From Aquimarina sp. MAR_2010_214 (GTDB taxonomy: Bacteria > Bacteroidota > Bacteroidia > Flavobacteriales > Flavobacteriaceae): a stretch of 64,000 bases of DNA. The stretch covers positions 3,968,001 to 4,032,000 of the forward strand of contig NZ_PJMS01000001.1 of NCBI RefSeq assembly GCF_002846555.1. The letters run 5' to 3'. This document shows, in pieces, positions 44,716 to 53,709 of the stretch; position 1 is the first letter of the stretch, and each line of letters starts with the position of its first letter. The notes beneath the pieces are model-generated. The model saw only the letters and a program-made list of their open reading frames with translations. It was not told where the DNA came from and searched no databases. The translations under genes were made by a program, and so were the position numbers.

Positions 44716-45395
44716 TATAATGTGATACTTCCTTCAATATCCAGTAACATAAGGTCTTTATTTTTTTCAAAAAACTTTTGTTTGGCTTCATCATGATCAA
44801 TTTCAATATACCCAAAAGTATCATAATGCACTCCTAATACTTTATCACATTCTACAAAATCACTTGCTATAATAGCATCCTCTACTCCCATCGTGAAGTT
44901 ATCCCCTATAGGTAAAACTGCAAGATCTAAAGTATTTCTTAAAGGAATCAGTTTCATGTCCATTGTTAATGCCGTATCTCCTGCAATGTAAATGGTTTTA
45001 TGTTCTCCTTCAATAACAAATCCACCAGGTTGTCCCCCATAAGTTCCATCTGCAAAACTACTGGTATGGATAGCATTTACATACTTTACTTTTCCAAAGT
45101 CAAAATCCCATATCCCTCCATGATTCATAGGATGTACCTCAATCCCTAGATTTTGATAGTATGTAGCAATCTCATAATTAGAAACAATAGTTGCTTTGTT
45201 ATTTTTTGCGATAGCCTCTGCATCAAGAACATGATCCTGATGAGCATGTGTAAGCAAAATATAATCCGCTTTAATCGAGTTGATATCGATTTTGTCTTTA
45301 GATAACGGGTTACCCGAAATAAATGGATCGATAAGGATATTTATTTCTTTAATTTCAATTAATAAAGTGTTATGACCGTAAAAGGTGATTTTCAT
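44715..45395 (-). CDS. UPF0173-type metal-dependent hydrolase (MBL fold)
   Basis: 226 aa. Start set at 45395 (MKITFYGHNTLLIEIKEIN), since this is the conserved family N-terminus. The ATG at 45458 would add 21 residues reaching toward menA. Metal site LLTHAHQDHVLDAEAI (HxHxDH), NHGG, YIAGDTALTMDM, and late HYDTFGYIEID. Function unknown, perhaps a nucleotide-like or lactone hydrolase. It sits between menA and menC in the men block. Confidence 0.85.
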   Translation of the reverse strand: MKITFYGHNTLLIEIKEINILIDPFISGNPLSKDKIDINSIKADYILLTHAHQDHVLDAEAIAKNNKATIVSNYEIATYYQNLGIEVHPMNHGGIWDFDFGKVKYVNAIHTSSFADGTYGGQPGGFVIEGEHKTIYIAGDTALTMDMKLIPLRNTLDLAVLPIGDNFTMGVEDAIIASDFVECDKVLGVHYDTFGYIEIDHDEAKQKFFEKNKDLMLLDIEGSITL

Positions 45396-45500
45396 GTGTG
45401 AAAAATTTAAACTTATTATACTATAAATAGATCCCGGGATATAATAGAATATGTACAAGGAGCTACCATAAATTATCTATAATGACAGAGTTCGACTAAA

Positions 45501-46460
45501 TTATAAAATCTGTCCCAGACTAAATAAAATAGACAGTAAAAATGTTGTTAAAGCTATTTTTTTTAACTCAGGATCCAGCAGTTCTGAATTACTGGTATTG
45601 GCAACTTTTTTCATATGAATAAGCAAGGGAATATAAGCTATTAAGCACAAAAAGTTCATGGGAGTTTTATATGTAACATATAGATATACTAACATGGATA
45701 GCATAGCAATAATTAGTAACGTAAAATGATAAATTCTTGCCCGATTAATTCCTAGTTTTACAACCAATGTGTTTTTACCTGCTTTTTTATCACTCTTATA
45801 ATCTCTCATATTATTAAGGTTTAATACTGTGGCACTTAATAATCCGATAGTGATGGCGGGTAGAAAAACAAGCATATTAAGTTTTTTTGCAAACAAAAAA
45901 TAGCATCCAACAACACTAACTAACCCAAAAAAGATAAATACAAAAAGATCTCCCAACCCTCTATATCCATATGCAGAGCTACCCATTGTATATTTGATAG
46001 CGGCTACTATAGCAGCAAGTCCCAATATGAAAAAGAATACAGAATAGAAAAAATTTTCTTTCCCAAAAGAAACATAAATTAACGCAACAGCAACTCCTAG
46101 TGTAATTAATGCTGTAAGTACTATCCCTCTATACATTTCATTTTTAGAAATGGCTCCACTCTGCAATGCTCTTTGTGGCCCTACTCTATCCTCATTATCA
46201 GTTCCTTTTACACCATCGCCATAATCATTAGCAAAATTAGATAGAATTTGCAATCCTAATGTAGTTGCAATAGCCAACCAAAAGATTTCTGAAAAATAAA
46301 ACTTGGGACAACCAAAACAACAAAAAAAGCCTCCCGATTCATAAGGAGATGCTTCTAAAATCCATGTATGACCCAAAACAGATCCAACGATTATTCCTGA
46401 AACTGATAGTGGTAAAGTTCTTAATCTAGCTGCAGAGATCCACGCTTTAAATTTGGTCAT
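45501..46460 (-). CDS. menA: 1,4-Dihydroxy-2-naphthoate polyprenyltransferase
   Basis: 319 aa, UbiA superfamily with about eight or nine membrane helices. The first Asp-rich motif is NFANDYGDGVKGTDNEDRVG and the second NLNNMRDYKSDKKAGKNTL. It joins a polyprenyl chain to DHNA to make demethylmenaquinone at the membrane. Between helices 1 and 2 an unusual stretch EASPYESGGFFCCFGCPKF (Cys47, Cys48, Cys51) interrupts the normally short loop. First gene of the men block; the downstream MBL gene follows after about 105 bp. Confidence 0.88.
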   Translation of the reverse strand: MTKFKAWISAARLRTLPLSVSGIIVGSVLGHTWILEASPYESGGFFCCFGCPKFYFSEIFWLAIATTLGLQILSNFANDYGDGVKGTDNEDRVGPQRALQSGAISKNEMYRGIVLTALITLGVAVALIYVSFGKENFFYSVFFFILGLAAIVAAIKYTMGSSAYGYRGLGDLFVFIFFGLVSVVGCYFLFAKKLNMLVFLPAITIGLLSATVLNLNNMRDYKSDKKAGKNTLVVKLGINRARIYHFTLLIIAMLSMLVYLYVTYKTPMNFLCLIAYIPLLIHMKKVANTSNSELLDPELKKIALTTFLLSILFSLGQIL

Positions 46461-46660
46461 TTTTATAATTTTGACTTCAAAGGAACATTATTTTTATAAA
46501 AAAATAAAAATTAATTGCATCAATTCTTTACTATTGATGCATAATATTAAGAATATACAAAAAATTCATACTAAGCTTAATTTTTATGAGTTTAGTAACT
46601 CATCTTATTCTAATTTTGTAAGACTTTTTATAGCTTAGCATTTTTAAATCCCTAGATACT

Positions 46661-48367
46661 ATGACCAATTCTATAAAAACCATTACTTTTTTGATCTTAT
46701 GCCTAATGATCGGATGTAAGGGTGAACCAAAGAAAGATGGTATTGATAAATCGAAAATCACTAAACCCGATACTAAAAAAGTAACAGAATCAGGAAAACT
46801 ACCTTTCATTTGGGAAGGGTCAAATATATATTTTTTATTAACCGACAGGTTTAATAATGGAGATACAACAAACGATAAGGCTTTAAAACGAATCGAAGAA
46901 ACTGGTAAATTAAGAGGTTTTGAGGGTGGTGATATAAAAGGGATCATTCAAAAAATTGAAGATGGATATTTTAAAGATCTTGGAGTTAATGTCATATGGT
47001 TTAGCCCGGTAGTAGAACAGATACATGGAAGCGTAGATGAAGGTACAGGGAATACATATGCGTTTCATGGGTACTGGACAAAAGATTGGACAAAAATTGA
47101 TCCTAACTTTGGCACTTACAAAGAATTAAAACAATTAGTAGAAACAGCTCATAAAAATGATATCCGAATTCTAATGGATGTTGTAATGAACCATACAGGT
47201 CCTGTTACTGAGCAAGATCCTGTCTGGCCAGATAGTTGGGTAAGAACTTCTCCACCATGCACATATAAAGATTATGAAAGCACTATAAATTGTACTCTGG
47301 TGAAGAATCTTCCAGATATTAAAACAGAGAATAATGAAAATGTAGAATTACCTGAAACATTAATAAACAAATGGAAAGAAGAAGGTCGATTAGAAATAGA
47401 ACTCGCAGAAATAGATGTTTTCTTTACTAAAACAAGATTAAAAAGATCTCCCAGGAATTATATTATCAAATGGTTAACTGATTATGTTAGAGAATTAGGA
47501 ATAGATGGATATCGAGTAGATACGGTAAAACATATTAAAGAAGATGCCTGGAGTGTACTAGCCGAACAAGCTAAACTAGCATTCTTAGAATGGAAATCAA
47601 AAAACCCAGACAAAGTACTGGATGCTAATGATTTTTTTATGCTGGGCGAATTATATGGCTATGGAATCGATGGTAAACGATATTATAATTTTGGAGACCG
47701 TAAAGTAGATTATTTTGCTCACGGCTTTGATAATATGATTAATTTTCAATTCAAATATGATGCTTATCAACTTGATTACGAAAAATTATTTAGCAAATAT
47801 AGTAAAGCTTTATATACCAATCTAATTGGTAAAGGGGTAACCAATTATATAAGTTCTCATGATGACGCAGAACCATATGATAATAAAAGAAATAAAACCT
47901 ATGAATCTGCTACCAAACTGTTATTAACTCCGGGGATATCACAAATATATTATGGCGATGAGACAGCAAGATCTCTAATCATCAAAGAAACTAAAGGAGA
48001 TGCTACTCTTAGATCTAATATGAATTGGGATGCAATCAACAATAAGAACACCAAAACATTATTAAGACATTGGCAAAAATTAGGAGTCTTTAGAAAAAAT
48101 CACCCAGCTGTTGGAGCTGGTAAGCACAAAATGATATCCAAAAAACCTTATGTCTTTTCAAGAAAGTATTTTAAAAACGGAATATCAGACAAGGTTGTAA
48201 TAGCATTAGGTCTTCCTATGGGAGAAAAAATTATTAGAATTAACTCGGTTTTCCCAGAAGGAGCTGTTTTAATCGACAAATACTCAGGAAAAGAAGTTAT
48301 CATCTCTAATGATTCGGTAGCAATCGATTCTGAATATGAAATTGCTTTATTAGCAATAAAAAAGTAA
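46661..48367 (+). CDS. GH13 alpha-amylase family lipoprotein
   Basis: 568 aa. Lipobox MIGC (Cys19), a charged tether, then a catalytic (beta/alpha)8 domain. Conserved regions are LLTDRFNNGDTTN, VNVIWFSPV, DVVMNHTG (region I), LGIDGYRVDTVKH with the nucleophile Asp (II), FMLGELYG with the acid Glu (III) and YISSHDDAEPYD (IV). A C-terminal beta domain completes it. It hydrolyses alpha-1,4-glucans at the cell surface; no SusC/SusD pair is in the window. Monocistronic. Confidence 0.9.
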   Translation: MTNSIKTITFLILCLMIGCKGEPKKDGIDKSKITKPDTKKVTESGKLPFIWEGSNIYFLLTDRFNNGDTTNDKALKRIEETGKLRGFEGGDIKGIIQKIEDGYFKDLGVNVIWFSPVVEQIHGSVDEGTGNTYAFHGYWTKDWTKIDPNFGTYKELKQLVETAHKNDIRILMDVVMNHTGPVTEQDPVWPDSWVRTSPPCTYKDYESTINCTLVKNLPDIKTENNENVELPETLINKWKEEGRLEIELAEIDVFFTKTRLKRSPRNYIIKWLTDYVRELGIDGYRVDTVKHIKEDAWSVLAEQAKLAFLEWKSKNPDKVLDANDFFMLGELYGYGIDGKRYYNFGDRKVDYFAHGFDNMINFQFKYDAYQLDYEKLFSKYSKALYTNLIGKGVTNYISSHDDAEPYDNKRNKTYESATKLLLTPGISQIYYGDETARSLIIKETKGDATLRSNMNWDAINNKNTKTLLRHWQKLGVFRKNHPAVGAGKHKMISKKPYVFSRKYFKNGISDKVVIALGLPMGEKIIRINSVFPEGAVLIDKYSGKEVIISNDSVAIDSEYEIALLAIKK

Positions 48368-48439
48368 ACTTGAGATAATAAAAGTTCTTTGTAACCCGCT
48401 CTCGATGTAAAAGTTTACTTTAAAAGTCATCAAATTTGG

Positions 48440-48480
48440 TAGTTCTTCATAATAAAATGGAGAAAAATTGTACCAACGCT
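48440..48480. repeat. Degenerate copy of the dispersed repeat
   Basis: AATAAAATGGAGAAAAATTG and its flanks match 18141-18184 with several differences. The palindromic part of the 18-kb copy is absent. Confidence 0.5.
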
Positions 48481-48712
48481 TCAATAAATTCAGAATCATA
48501 AGGCTGCTTCTGATGAAATTTCCCCCATTTTCAGTATAGTTTTCGATCAAAAATCAATCTAAATAACACCAATTCTGTTTCTAATACTCAAAATGAAATA
48601 TCTCAAAGCTATACCTTCTCAGATCACTGCATCATTACCGAAACTTACAGTAAAAACAGCTCCATATCAGATTAAGTCACTATTTTTTGAAGTTCATAAT
48701 ACCCCATGAAGA

Positions 48713-48741
48713 ACTTACCTCCTTAGGAAAAGGAGGTAAGT
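48713..48741. repeat. Perfect 12-bp hairpin containing AGGAGG
   Basis: ACTTACCTCCTT (48713-48724) pairs with AAGGAGGTAAGT (48730-48741) around AGGAA. No T tract or gene follows directly. Confidence 0.5.
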
Positions 48742-49004
48742 GTTGGGGAAAACAAAAAAAGTAAGGGAAAAATTGTAATTGGAATACATGTCAAAGATAA
48801 AGAGGTTTGGTGCATATACGGTTACGGTTTTACCTCAAACTTTAGCCGGAATAGTAGTATAGATTGAAGATAATCAATTCAACTTATTGAAAAACAGATA
48901 TTTAACATTAAAAAACGATGTGTATTAAATTATATTAAATAAAAAAAACAATTATATATGTAAATAAATACTTGTAATTGATTTCTAATAATTGAAGAAA
49001 AATT

Positions 49005-49012
49005 TAAATTTG
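49005..49012 (+). promoter_or_regulatory. Perfect -7 element (TAAATTTG) of the small gene at 49052
   Basis: TAAATTTG followed by CA, 40 bp before the TTG start. Supports expression of the downstream gene. Confidence 0.55.
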
Positions 49013-49051
49013 CAGTCATAAGTAGTTAATCACCTTTATAATATTACCCAT

Positions 49052-49417
49052 TTGGAAAATAAAAAAGCAATCAAATTAATCGATAAAATTCTGGTAGACC
49101 TAGATAAAACAGGGATCAACACAGATGCACTAATTGAAGACCTTAAAGAATTAAGGACTTATGCTTTAGAAGAGCAAATACCATTAGTAGTAAAAGTTCT
49201 TAGGTTTACTTATGAACATATAGAAGAGAATAATTCTTTTCTAATACCAATTCCGGATGATGAACCTATAGAGGAGGATTCTGAAGTTTCAAATAATGAA
49301 GGAGCCAAAGATCCCGTAGAGAGTCTTAAATATTTGGTATCACTTACAAAAAGCCTTAAAAACAGAACGAATATATCAGATCTAAAAGAGTATAGAGATG
49401 CTCTTATGGAATATTAA
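49052..49417 (+). CDS. Small acidic protein, 121 aa, TTG start
   Basis: Not recognised. A helical, acidic protein (MENKKAIKLIDKILVDLDKTGINTD; PIPDDEPIEEDSEV), with two helical parts joined by an acidic loop and ending DLKEYRDALMEY. The only reasonable start is TTG at 49052: no in-frame ATG exists until the last codons. The -7 element at 49005 and the terminator downstream support a real gene. Confidence 0.65.
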   Translation: MENKKAIKLIDKILVDLDKTGINTDALIEDLKELRTYALEEQIPLVVKVLRFTYEHIEENNSFLIPIPDDEPIEEDSEVSNNEGAKDPVESLKYLVSLTKSLKNRTNISDLKEYRDALMEY

Positions 49418-49473
49418 ACCGTTGTTCTAAACATATCGTTTCCTATATCAGGTTTCTAAAAGTATAAATGTAT

Positions 49474-49517
49474 AGAAGCGTCATTCTTATATATAAAGAT
49501 ATGGCGCTTCTCTTTTT
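49474..49517 (+). terminator. Rho-independent terminator
   Basis: AGAAGCGTCAT (49474-49484) pairs with ATGGCGCTTCT (49501-49511), followed by CTTTTTG. Confidence 0.7.
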
Positions 49518-49524
49518 GATATGA

Positions 49525-50328
49525 TCAATCATTTTTTAAAACTTCATCAATCGTAGTAAGATACTCATCAAATTGCATTAAGTTATTATGAGCCCCATTG
49601 GGTATCGTGATCATTCTTTTATTTGAGACTGGAATATTATTAAACAATTTTTTGCCAGACGCATAAGGAACTACCTTATCATTGGTTCCATGATAAATAG
49701 TGATATTACAAACTACATTTTGTATAAATTCATTAGACGGAATTTCATATCGTAATACCAGGTTTGTTGGAAAATAGGGTAACCAACTTTCTGCTACATC
49801 TTTCATATTGTAATATGGAGTTTCTAATATCAAATGGCTAGGTTGATTGTCTGAAGCCATTTTTATTGCAATTCCGGTACCAATGGATCTTCCATAAATC
49901 ATTATTTGATCCTCGGGGTAACGTTCTAAAACATAATTATAAAACAATTGGGCATCCTCATATAATTTTTGTTCACTTATTTTCCCTGTACTTTTACCAT
50001 ACCCTCGATAATCCAAAATGATGATATCATATTTTTTTTGAGCAAAGAACATTGCTATTTTCCCCCAACGTTTCAAATTTCCTTTATTACCATGAAAATA
50101 TAAAATCACCCCTTTAGGATCTTCATTAACAAAACGAATAGCATTAAGGCGGCTGTTATCATTGGTTTGTAGAAAAAACTCTTCAAATGGGTGTCTAAAT
50201 TGAAAAATATGATCCTTAGGAAGTACTTCTGGTTGAAAAATAATTTTTTCCTGAAAAAAATATAATAATACAATCGCAATACTATAGAGCGATATACCCC
50301 ACAATAGTATTTTTTTAAGCTTGCGCAT
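49525..50328 (-). CDS. Membrane-anchored alpha/beta hydrolase, copy B
   Basis: 267 aa from ATG 50328 (MRKLKKILLW, signal anchor); a start at 50358 would lengthen overlap with the upstream gene. N-terminal anchor (about 5-25), then the fold with FHGNKGN (oxyanion region), nucleophile elbow YGRSIGTG, Asp in HGTNDKVVP and His in NGAHNN. Bem46/ABHD13-like; the substrate is unknown. It is a tandem paralogue of the preceding gene, sharing the anchor, PEVLPKDH-like entry and LRYEIPS/MRYPIPT block, and overlaps its end by 14 nt. Confidence 0.85.
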   Translation of the reverse strand: MRKLKKILLWGISLYSIAIVLLYFFQEKIIFQPEVLPKDHIFQFRHPFEEFFLQTNDNSRLNAIRFVNEDPKGVILYFHGNKGNLKRWGKIAMFFAQKKYDIIILDYRGYGKSTGKISEQKLYEDAQLFYNYVLERYPEDQIMIYGRSIGTGIAIKMASDNQPSHLILETPYYNMKDVAESWLPYFPTNLVLRYEIPSNEFIQNVVCNITIYHGTNDKVVPYASGKKLFNNIPVSNKRMITIPNGAHNNLMQFDEYLTTIDEVLKND

Positions 50329-51190
50329 TTGTTTTTTTTGATGAGTGCACAACACCAATACTTGTATTAGAAAGATTTATCTTTCTAATTTTAGAATTGA
50401 TAATTTCTCCAAGCATCTTATGATAAGATTCAAAATTATTTAAATTTTTATGTCCTCCTCCTATCACAGTATATAATCGGGTGAGTTTTGGTCGAATTTT
50501 TGATAATTTAATACTTGATTTAAAAGGAATTAATTTATCATGGGTACCATGTATGATATGAATAGGACAATTTACATACTTAAGCCATTTATAGGTTGGT
50601 ATAGGGTACCTCATTATTAATGAAATCGGCATAAAAGGAATAAACTTGGCTGCAACTTTATTTAAACTATAATAAGGAGCATCCAATATCAACATTTTTG
50701 GATTATTAATAGAGGCTAGTTTTGTAGCAAATCCAGATCCCATTGAACGTCCGTATAAAATAATATACTCTTCTTTTACTTTATCTTTAATCTTATCATA
50801 AACAAACTGAAGATCTCTTTTTATTGCCTTAAAAGAGCGTCTGCCTGTGCTTTTACCAAATCCTCTATAATCTAACATAAATACATCATATCCATGTCTT
50901 GTAAAGTCTACAGCAAATTTACCCCAGCCTTTTATGCTCTTAGAATTCCCTTTAAGATATAGTACAACCCCTTTTGGGTCCTCTACTTTAAAATGAAGCC
51001 CATTAAGTATTGCTCCATCTCTTGTTTCCAGATTATATTCTTCTACAATCTGATTGTTATAATGAAATTGAAAATCCTTATCTAATTTCTCAGGCTTAAA
51101 AATAAAATACTCCTGTAAATAATATAAGGTTATACTCACAATAACATACACTGCAAGAACACTAATTGCTATGTATTCCCAATATGACAT
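50315..51190 (-). CDS. Membrane-anchored alpha/beta hydrolase, copy A
   Basis: 291 aa. N-terminal anchor (about 5-25), then LYLKGNSKSIKGWGKFAVDF, nucleophile elbow YGRSMGSGF, acid Asp in HGTHDKLIP and His in GGGHKN; a C-terminal tail carries extra helices. Same Bem46/ABHD13-like family as the next gene, and clearly its duplicate (similar gene order of motifs and same membrane anchor). First of the two-gene unit. Substrate and role unknown. Confidence 0.85.
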   Translation of the reverse strand: MSYWEYIAISVLAVYVIVSITLYYLQEYFIFKPEKLDKDFQFHYNNQIVEEYNLETRDGAILNGLHFKVEDPKGVVLYLKGNSKSIKGWGKFAVDFTRHGYDVFMLDYRGFGKSTGRRSFKAIKRDLQFVYDKIKDKVKEEYIILYGRSMGSGFATKLASINNPKMLILDAPYYSLNKVAAKFIPFMPISLIMRYPIPTYKWLKYVNCPIHIIHGTHDKLIPFKSSIKLSKIRPKLTRLYTVIGGGHKNLNNFESYHKMLGEIINSKIRKINLSNTSIGVVHSSKKTNAQA

Positions 51191-51250
51191 CCAATCATTC
51201 TTTTTTTGTAAGTAACTAATTTACAAAAAATTAAATTGAAGTATAAAAAA

Positions 51251-51268
51251 ATCCTGCCAAAGCAGGAT
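51251..51268 (-). terminator. Minus-strand terminator of the OMP gene
   Basis: ATCCTGC (51251-51257) pairs with GCAGGAT (51262-51268); on the minus strand it runs into seven Ts. Confidence 0.8.
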
Positions 51269-51295
51269 TATAATTATATAATTAGTTGTTAAAGC

Positions 51296-51886
51296 TTATC
51301 GCCTTGCATCGTAGATTCTAAATCGAACCCCTACTCTAGCATAAACATCAAAAAATTTGCTATCAGTATCTGTTAAGTTATCTACAAAATCATTCATTAC
51401 TCCCACTTCTGCTATAACATCAAACATCTCTCCTATCATTTGAGAAAAACCAACCCCATATACTCCGCCAATAATCAATTTCTCATAAGCATCATCTTCT
51501 AGTTCTACACCATTTATTTCAAATTTTGTATTTACTCTAAAAGAAGGTCCAACATTAATAAAGCCACGAAATCTATCTTTGCCATCGCCAGTTAAGTATC
51601 TAAATTTTGGATTAAATCCAACCTGAAGTGTTTCTGCATCACCAAGACCTTCTATCTCACTGGTTCGCTGTAAAAGATCAAGAGAAAAAACAATACTTGT
51701 TCTTGCTCTAACTCCCATTACATAGCCATATCCGGCATTAACAAAAAAGCCTGTTCCGCCAGTGGTTTCCTGGTTATCCAGATTTAGCTTAGAAAAGGTA
51801 CCTCCGGCAGAAACTTCCCAGCGATATTGTCCATAAGAAACAACAGAAAGTGTTGTAAAAAGAATAAGAAATGCTATTTTTTTCAT
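51296..51886 (-). CDS. Outer-membrane beta-barrel protein
   Basis: 196 aa. Signal peptide MKKIAFLILFTTLSVVSYGQ, then alternating short strands with aromatic ends (YRWEVSAGGTFSKLNL, FFVNAGYGYVMGVRARTS, KFRYLTGDGKDRFRGFINVGPSF, VYARVGVRFRI). It belongs to the small 8-stranded OMP_b-brl class. No enzymatic motif. It probably serves surface structure or small-molecule passage; no specific ligand. Monocistronic. Confidence 0.78.
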   Translation of the reverse strand: MKKIAFLILFTTLSVVSYGQYRWEVSAGGTFSKLNLDNQETTGGTGFFVNAGYGYVMGVRARTSIVFSLDLLQRTSEIEGLGDAETLQVGFNPKFRYLTGDGKDRFRGFINVGPSFRVNTKFEINGVELEDDAYEKLIIGGVYGVGFSQMIGEMFDVIAEVGVMNDFVDNLTDTDSKFFDVYARVGVRFRIYDARR

Positions 51887-52001
51887 GATTTCATGTTTAG
51901 ATTTGAGGTTGTAAGTAGAGCGAAAATACTAAATTTTAAAAAACGACCATAAAAAAACCCATCTATATGACAGGCTTTTTATAGTTTTATGATATAAAAT
52001 C

Positions 52002-52352
52002 TTATTCTTTATGCATAAAAGATTGTTTTTGTAATAAAAACTCTTCAGTTTCTACTACATCTTCATCAGGAATACAACAATCTACAGGGCATACCGCTGC
52101 ACATTGTGGTTCTTCATGAAACCCTTTACATTCGGTACATTTATCAGGTACTATATAATATACTTCATCACTTACAGGTTCTTGTGCTTCATCAGCATTT
52201 ACACCTTTACCTCCAGGAAGAACTACATCTCCTTCTAAATCTGTACCATCAGAATATCTCCAATCATCAGCTCCTTCGTAAATTGCAGTATTTGGGCATT
52301 CTGGCTCACAAGCACCACAGTTTATACATTCATCTGTTATTATAATTGCCAT
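52002..52352 (-). CDS. 4Fe-4S dicluster ferredoxin
   Basis: 116 aa. First cluster motif [15 protein letters not shown] (Cys9, 12, 15, 19), second [22 protein letters not shown]. The 50-residue spacer between clusters is acidic. It carries electrons for reductases. It is divergently transcribed from the acyl-CoA reductase, with 66 bp between their starts, a neighbourhood typical of flavobacteria. The electron partner is not known. Confidence 0.92.
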   Translation of the reverse strand: MAIIITDECINCGACEPECPNTAIYEGADDWRYSDGTDLEGDVVLPGGKGVNADEAQEPVSDEVYYIVPDKCTECKGFHEEPQCAAVCPVDCCIPDEDVVETEEFLLQKQSFMHKE

Positions 52353-52375
52353 AGCTCTTTTTTATTCTAAATTTG
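52346..52375 (+). promoter_or_regulatory. Bacteroidota promoter of the acyl-CoA reductase gene
   Basis: TTG (52346-52348), 19 bp, then perfect -7 TAAATTTG (52368-52375); the ATG at 52419 is 44 nt further. Confidence 0.6.
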
Positions 52376-52418
52376 CAGCACAAAAATAGCTCGTAAACTA
52401 GTGATAAACAAATAAGAG

Positions 52419-53480
52419 ATGTTATTAAATGATCGTATCAAAGCTTTTTCTGAATTAGGAAAGTTTCTTAACCAATTCAAATCTACTGGTTATGAGAAAG
52501 TTAATGCCATTCATCACAATGATGATTTTTTTGATGAAATGACCCATAAAATTGCTACAGCAGTGCATCATAATGGATGGTTTACAGAGGAAAATGTACT
52601 TTTTTCTCTACAACAATGGAGCAATGCTCTTACTGAGAACAATTTAAAAAAGTGGCTATCTTCCTATTCTTTAGAAAAAACAGAACCAAAGGTTATTGGT
52701 ATTATTATGGCAGGAAACATTCCATTAGTTGGATTTCATGATTTTTTGTCTGTATTAATTTCGGGACACAACGTTTTGGTAAAACAATCTTCAAATGATA
52801 ATCAATTATTACCATTTTTAGCCTCATACCTAATAACTGTGGAGCCTCGATTTGAAGGGTTTATCGAATTTACTTCAGAAAAATTTAAAGATTTTGATGC
52901 TGTAATTGCAACAGGAAGTAATAATACTTCCAGATATTTTGAATATTACTTTGGTAAAGTTCCCAATATCATACGCAAAAACAGGAATTCTGTTGCTATC
53001 TTAACAGGAAATGAGACCAAACAGCAACTTGAAGCGCTTGGCAAAGATATTTTTAGATATTTTGGATTAGGATGTAGAAGTGTATCAAAACTAATGGTGC
53101 CCAAAGGGTATGATTTTGATACTTTTTTTAAAGCTATGTATCCATATCATGATATTATCAAAAGTGCAAAATATGCAAACAATTATGATTACAATAAAGC
53201 AGTTTACTTAATGAGTAATTACAAATTGTTTGAAAATGGTTTTCTAATGCTCAAAGAGGATGAAAGTTATGCTTCTCCAATTGCTACATTATTTTATGAA
53301 ATCTATGATTCTAAAGATCAGTTAAGCAAAAAGATACAAAATGACAGCGAAAAAATACAATGTATCGTAGGTGATGGTTTTTCTACAGAATGCATTGCAT
53401 TTGGAGAAACTCAAAGCCCTCAACTTTCAGATTACGCAGACGGTATAGACATTATTGAGTTTTTGATAAAAATTGATTAA
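52419..53480 (+). CDS. Acyl-CoA reductase (LuxC-like)
   Basis: 353 aa, aldehyde-dehydrogenase-like fold. Blocks are IGIIMAGNIPLVGFHDFLSVLISGHNVLVKQSSND, ATGSNNTSRYFEYYFGKVPNIIRKNRNSVAIL, and the catalytic Cys in FGLGCRSVSKLMVPKGYD. In the LuxC family this reduces fatty acyl-CoA or acyl-ACP to aldehyde with NADPH. The gene precedes serC and serA, and is divergent from the ferredoxin. This order is conserved in flavobacteria though no obvious link to serine is known. Confidence 0.85.
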   Translation: MLLNDRIKAFSELGKFLNQFKSTGYEKVNAIHHNDDFFDEMTHKIATAVHHNGWFTEENVLFSLQQWSNALTENNLKKWLSSYSLEKTEPKVIGIIMAGNIPLVGFHDFLSVLISGHNVLVKQSSNDNQLLPFLASYLITVEPRFEGFIEFTSEKFKDFDAVIATGSNNTSRYFEYYFGKVPNIIRKNRNSVAILTGNETKQQLEALGKDIFRYFGLGCRSVSKLMVPKGYDFDTFFKAMYPYHDIIKSAKYANNYDYNKAVYLMSNYKLFENGFLMLKEDESYASPIATLFYEIYDSKDQLSKKIQNDSEKIQCIVGDGFSTECIAFGETQSPQLSDYADGIDIIEFLIKID

Positions 53481-53709
53481 ATAATTTATCATTTTGACAA
53501 TGCTTTTGTTTCATATTATTAGCACCTTTGTGATGTTTTTTCTAACTCTGTTTTTGAAGTAAAGAAAAGGCAATTAAACCATACTATTTAACAACAATAA
53601 AAACTACTAATGAAACTGATACAATTAGATCATCGATAATGAGATTAGTTAAAGATAATTTTAATTGTAAAAGATTCCATGTGGCCATTAAAACAACAAA
53701 CATTAGCAC

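Larger units (their letters stand above)
48368..49051. other. Non-coding gap of 684 bp with repeat and hairpin
   Basis: No credible gene. It holds a repeat copy (48440-48480), a perfect 12-bp-stem hairpin (48713-48741) and a -7-like element (49005-49012). Confidence 0.6.
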
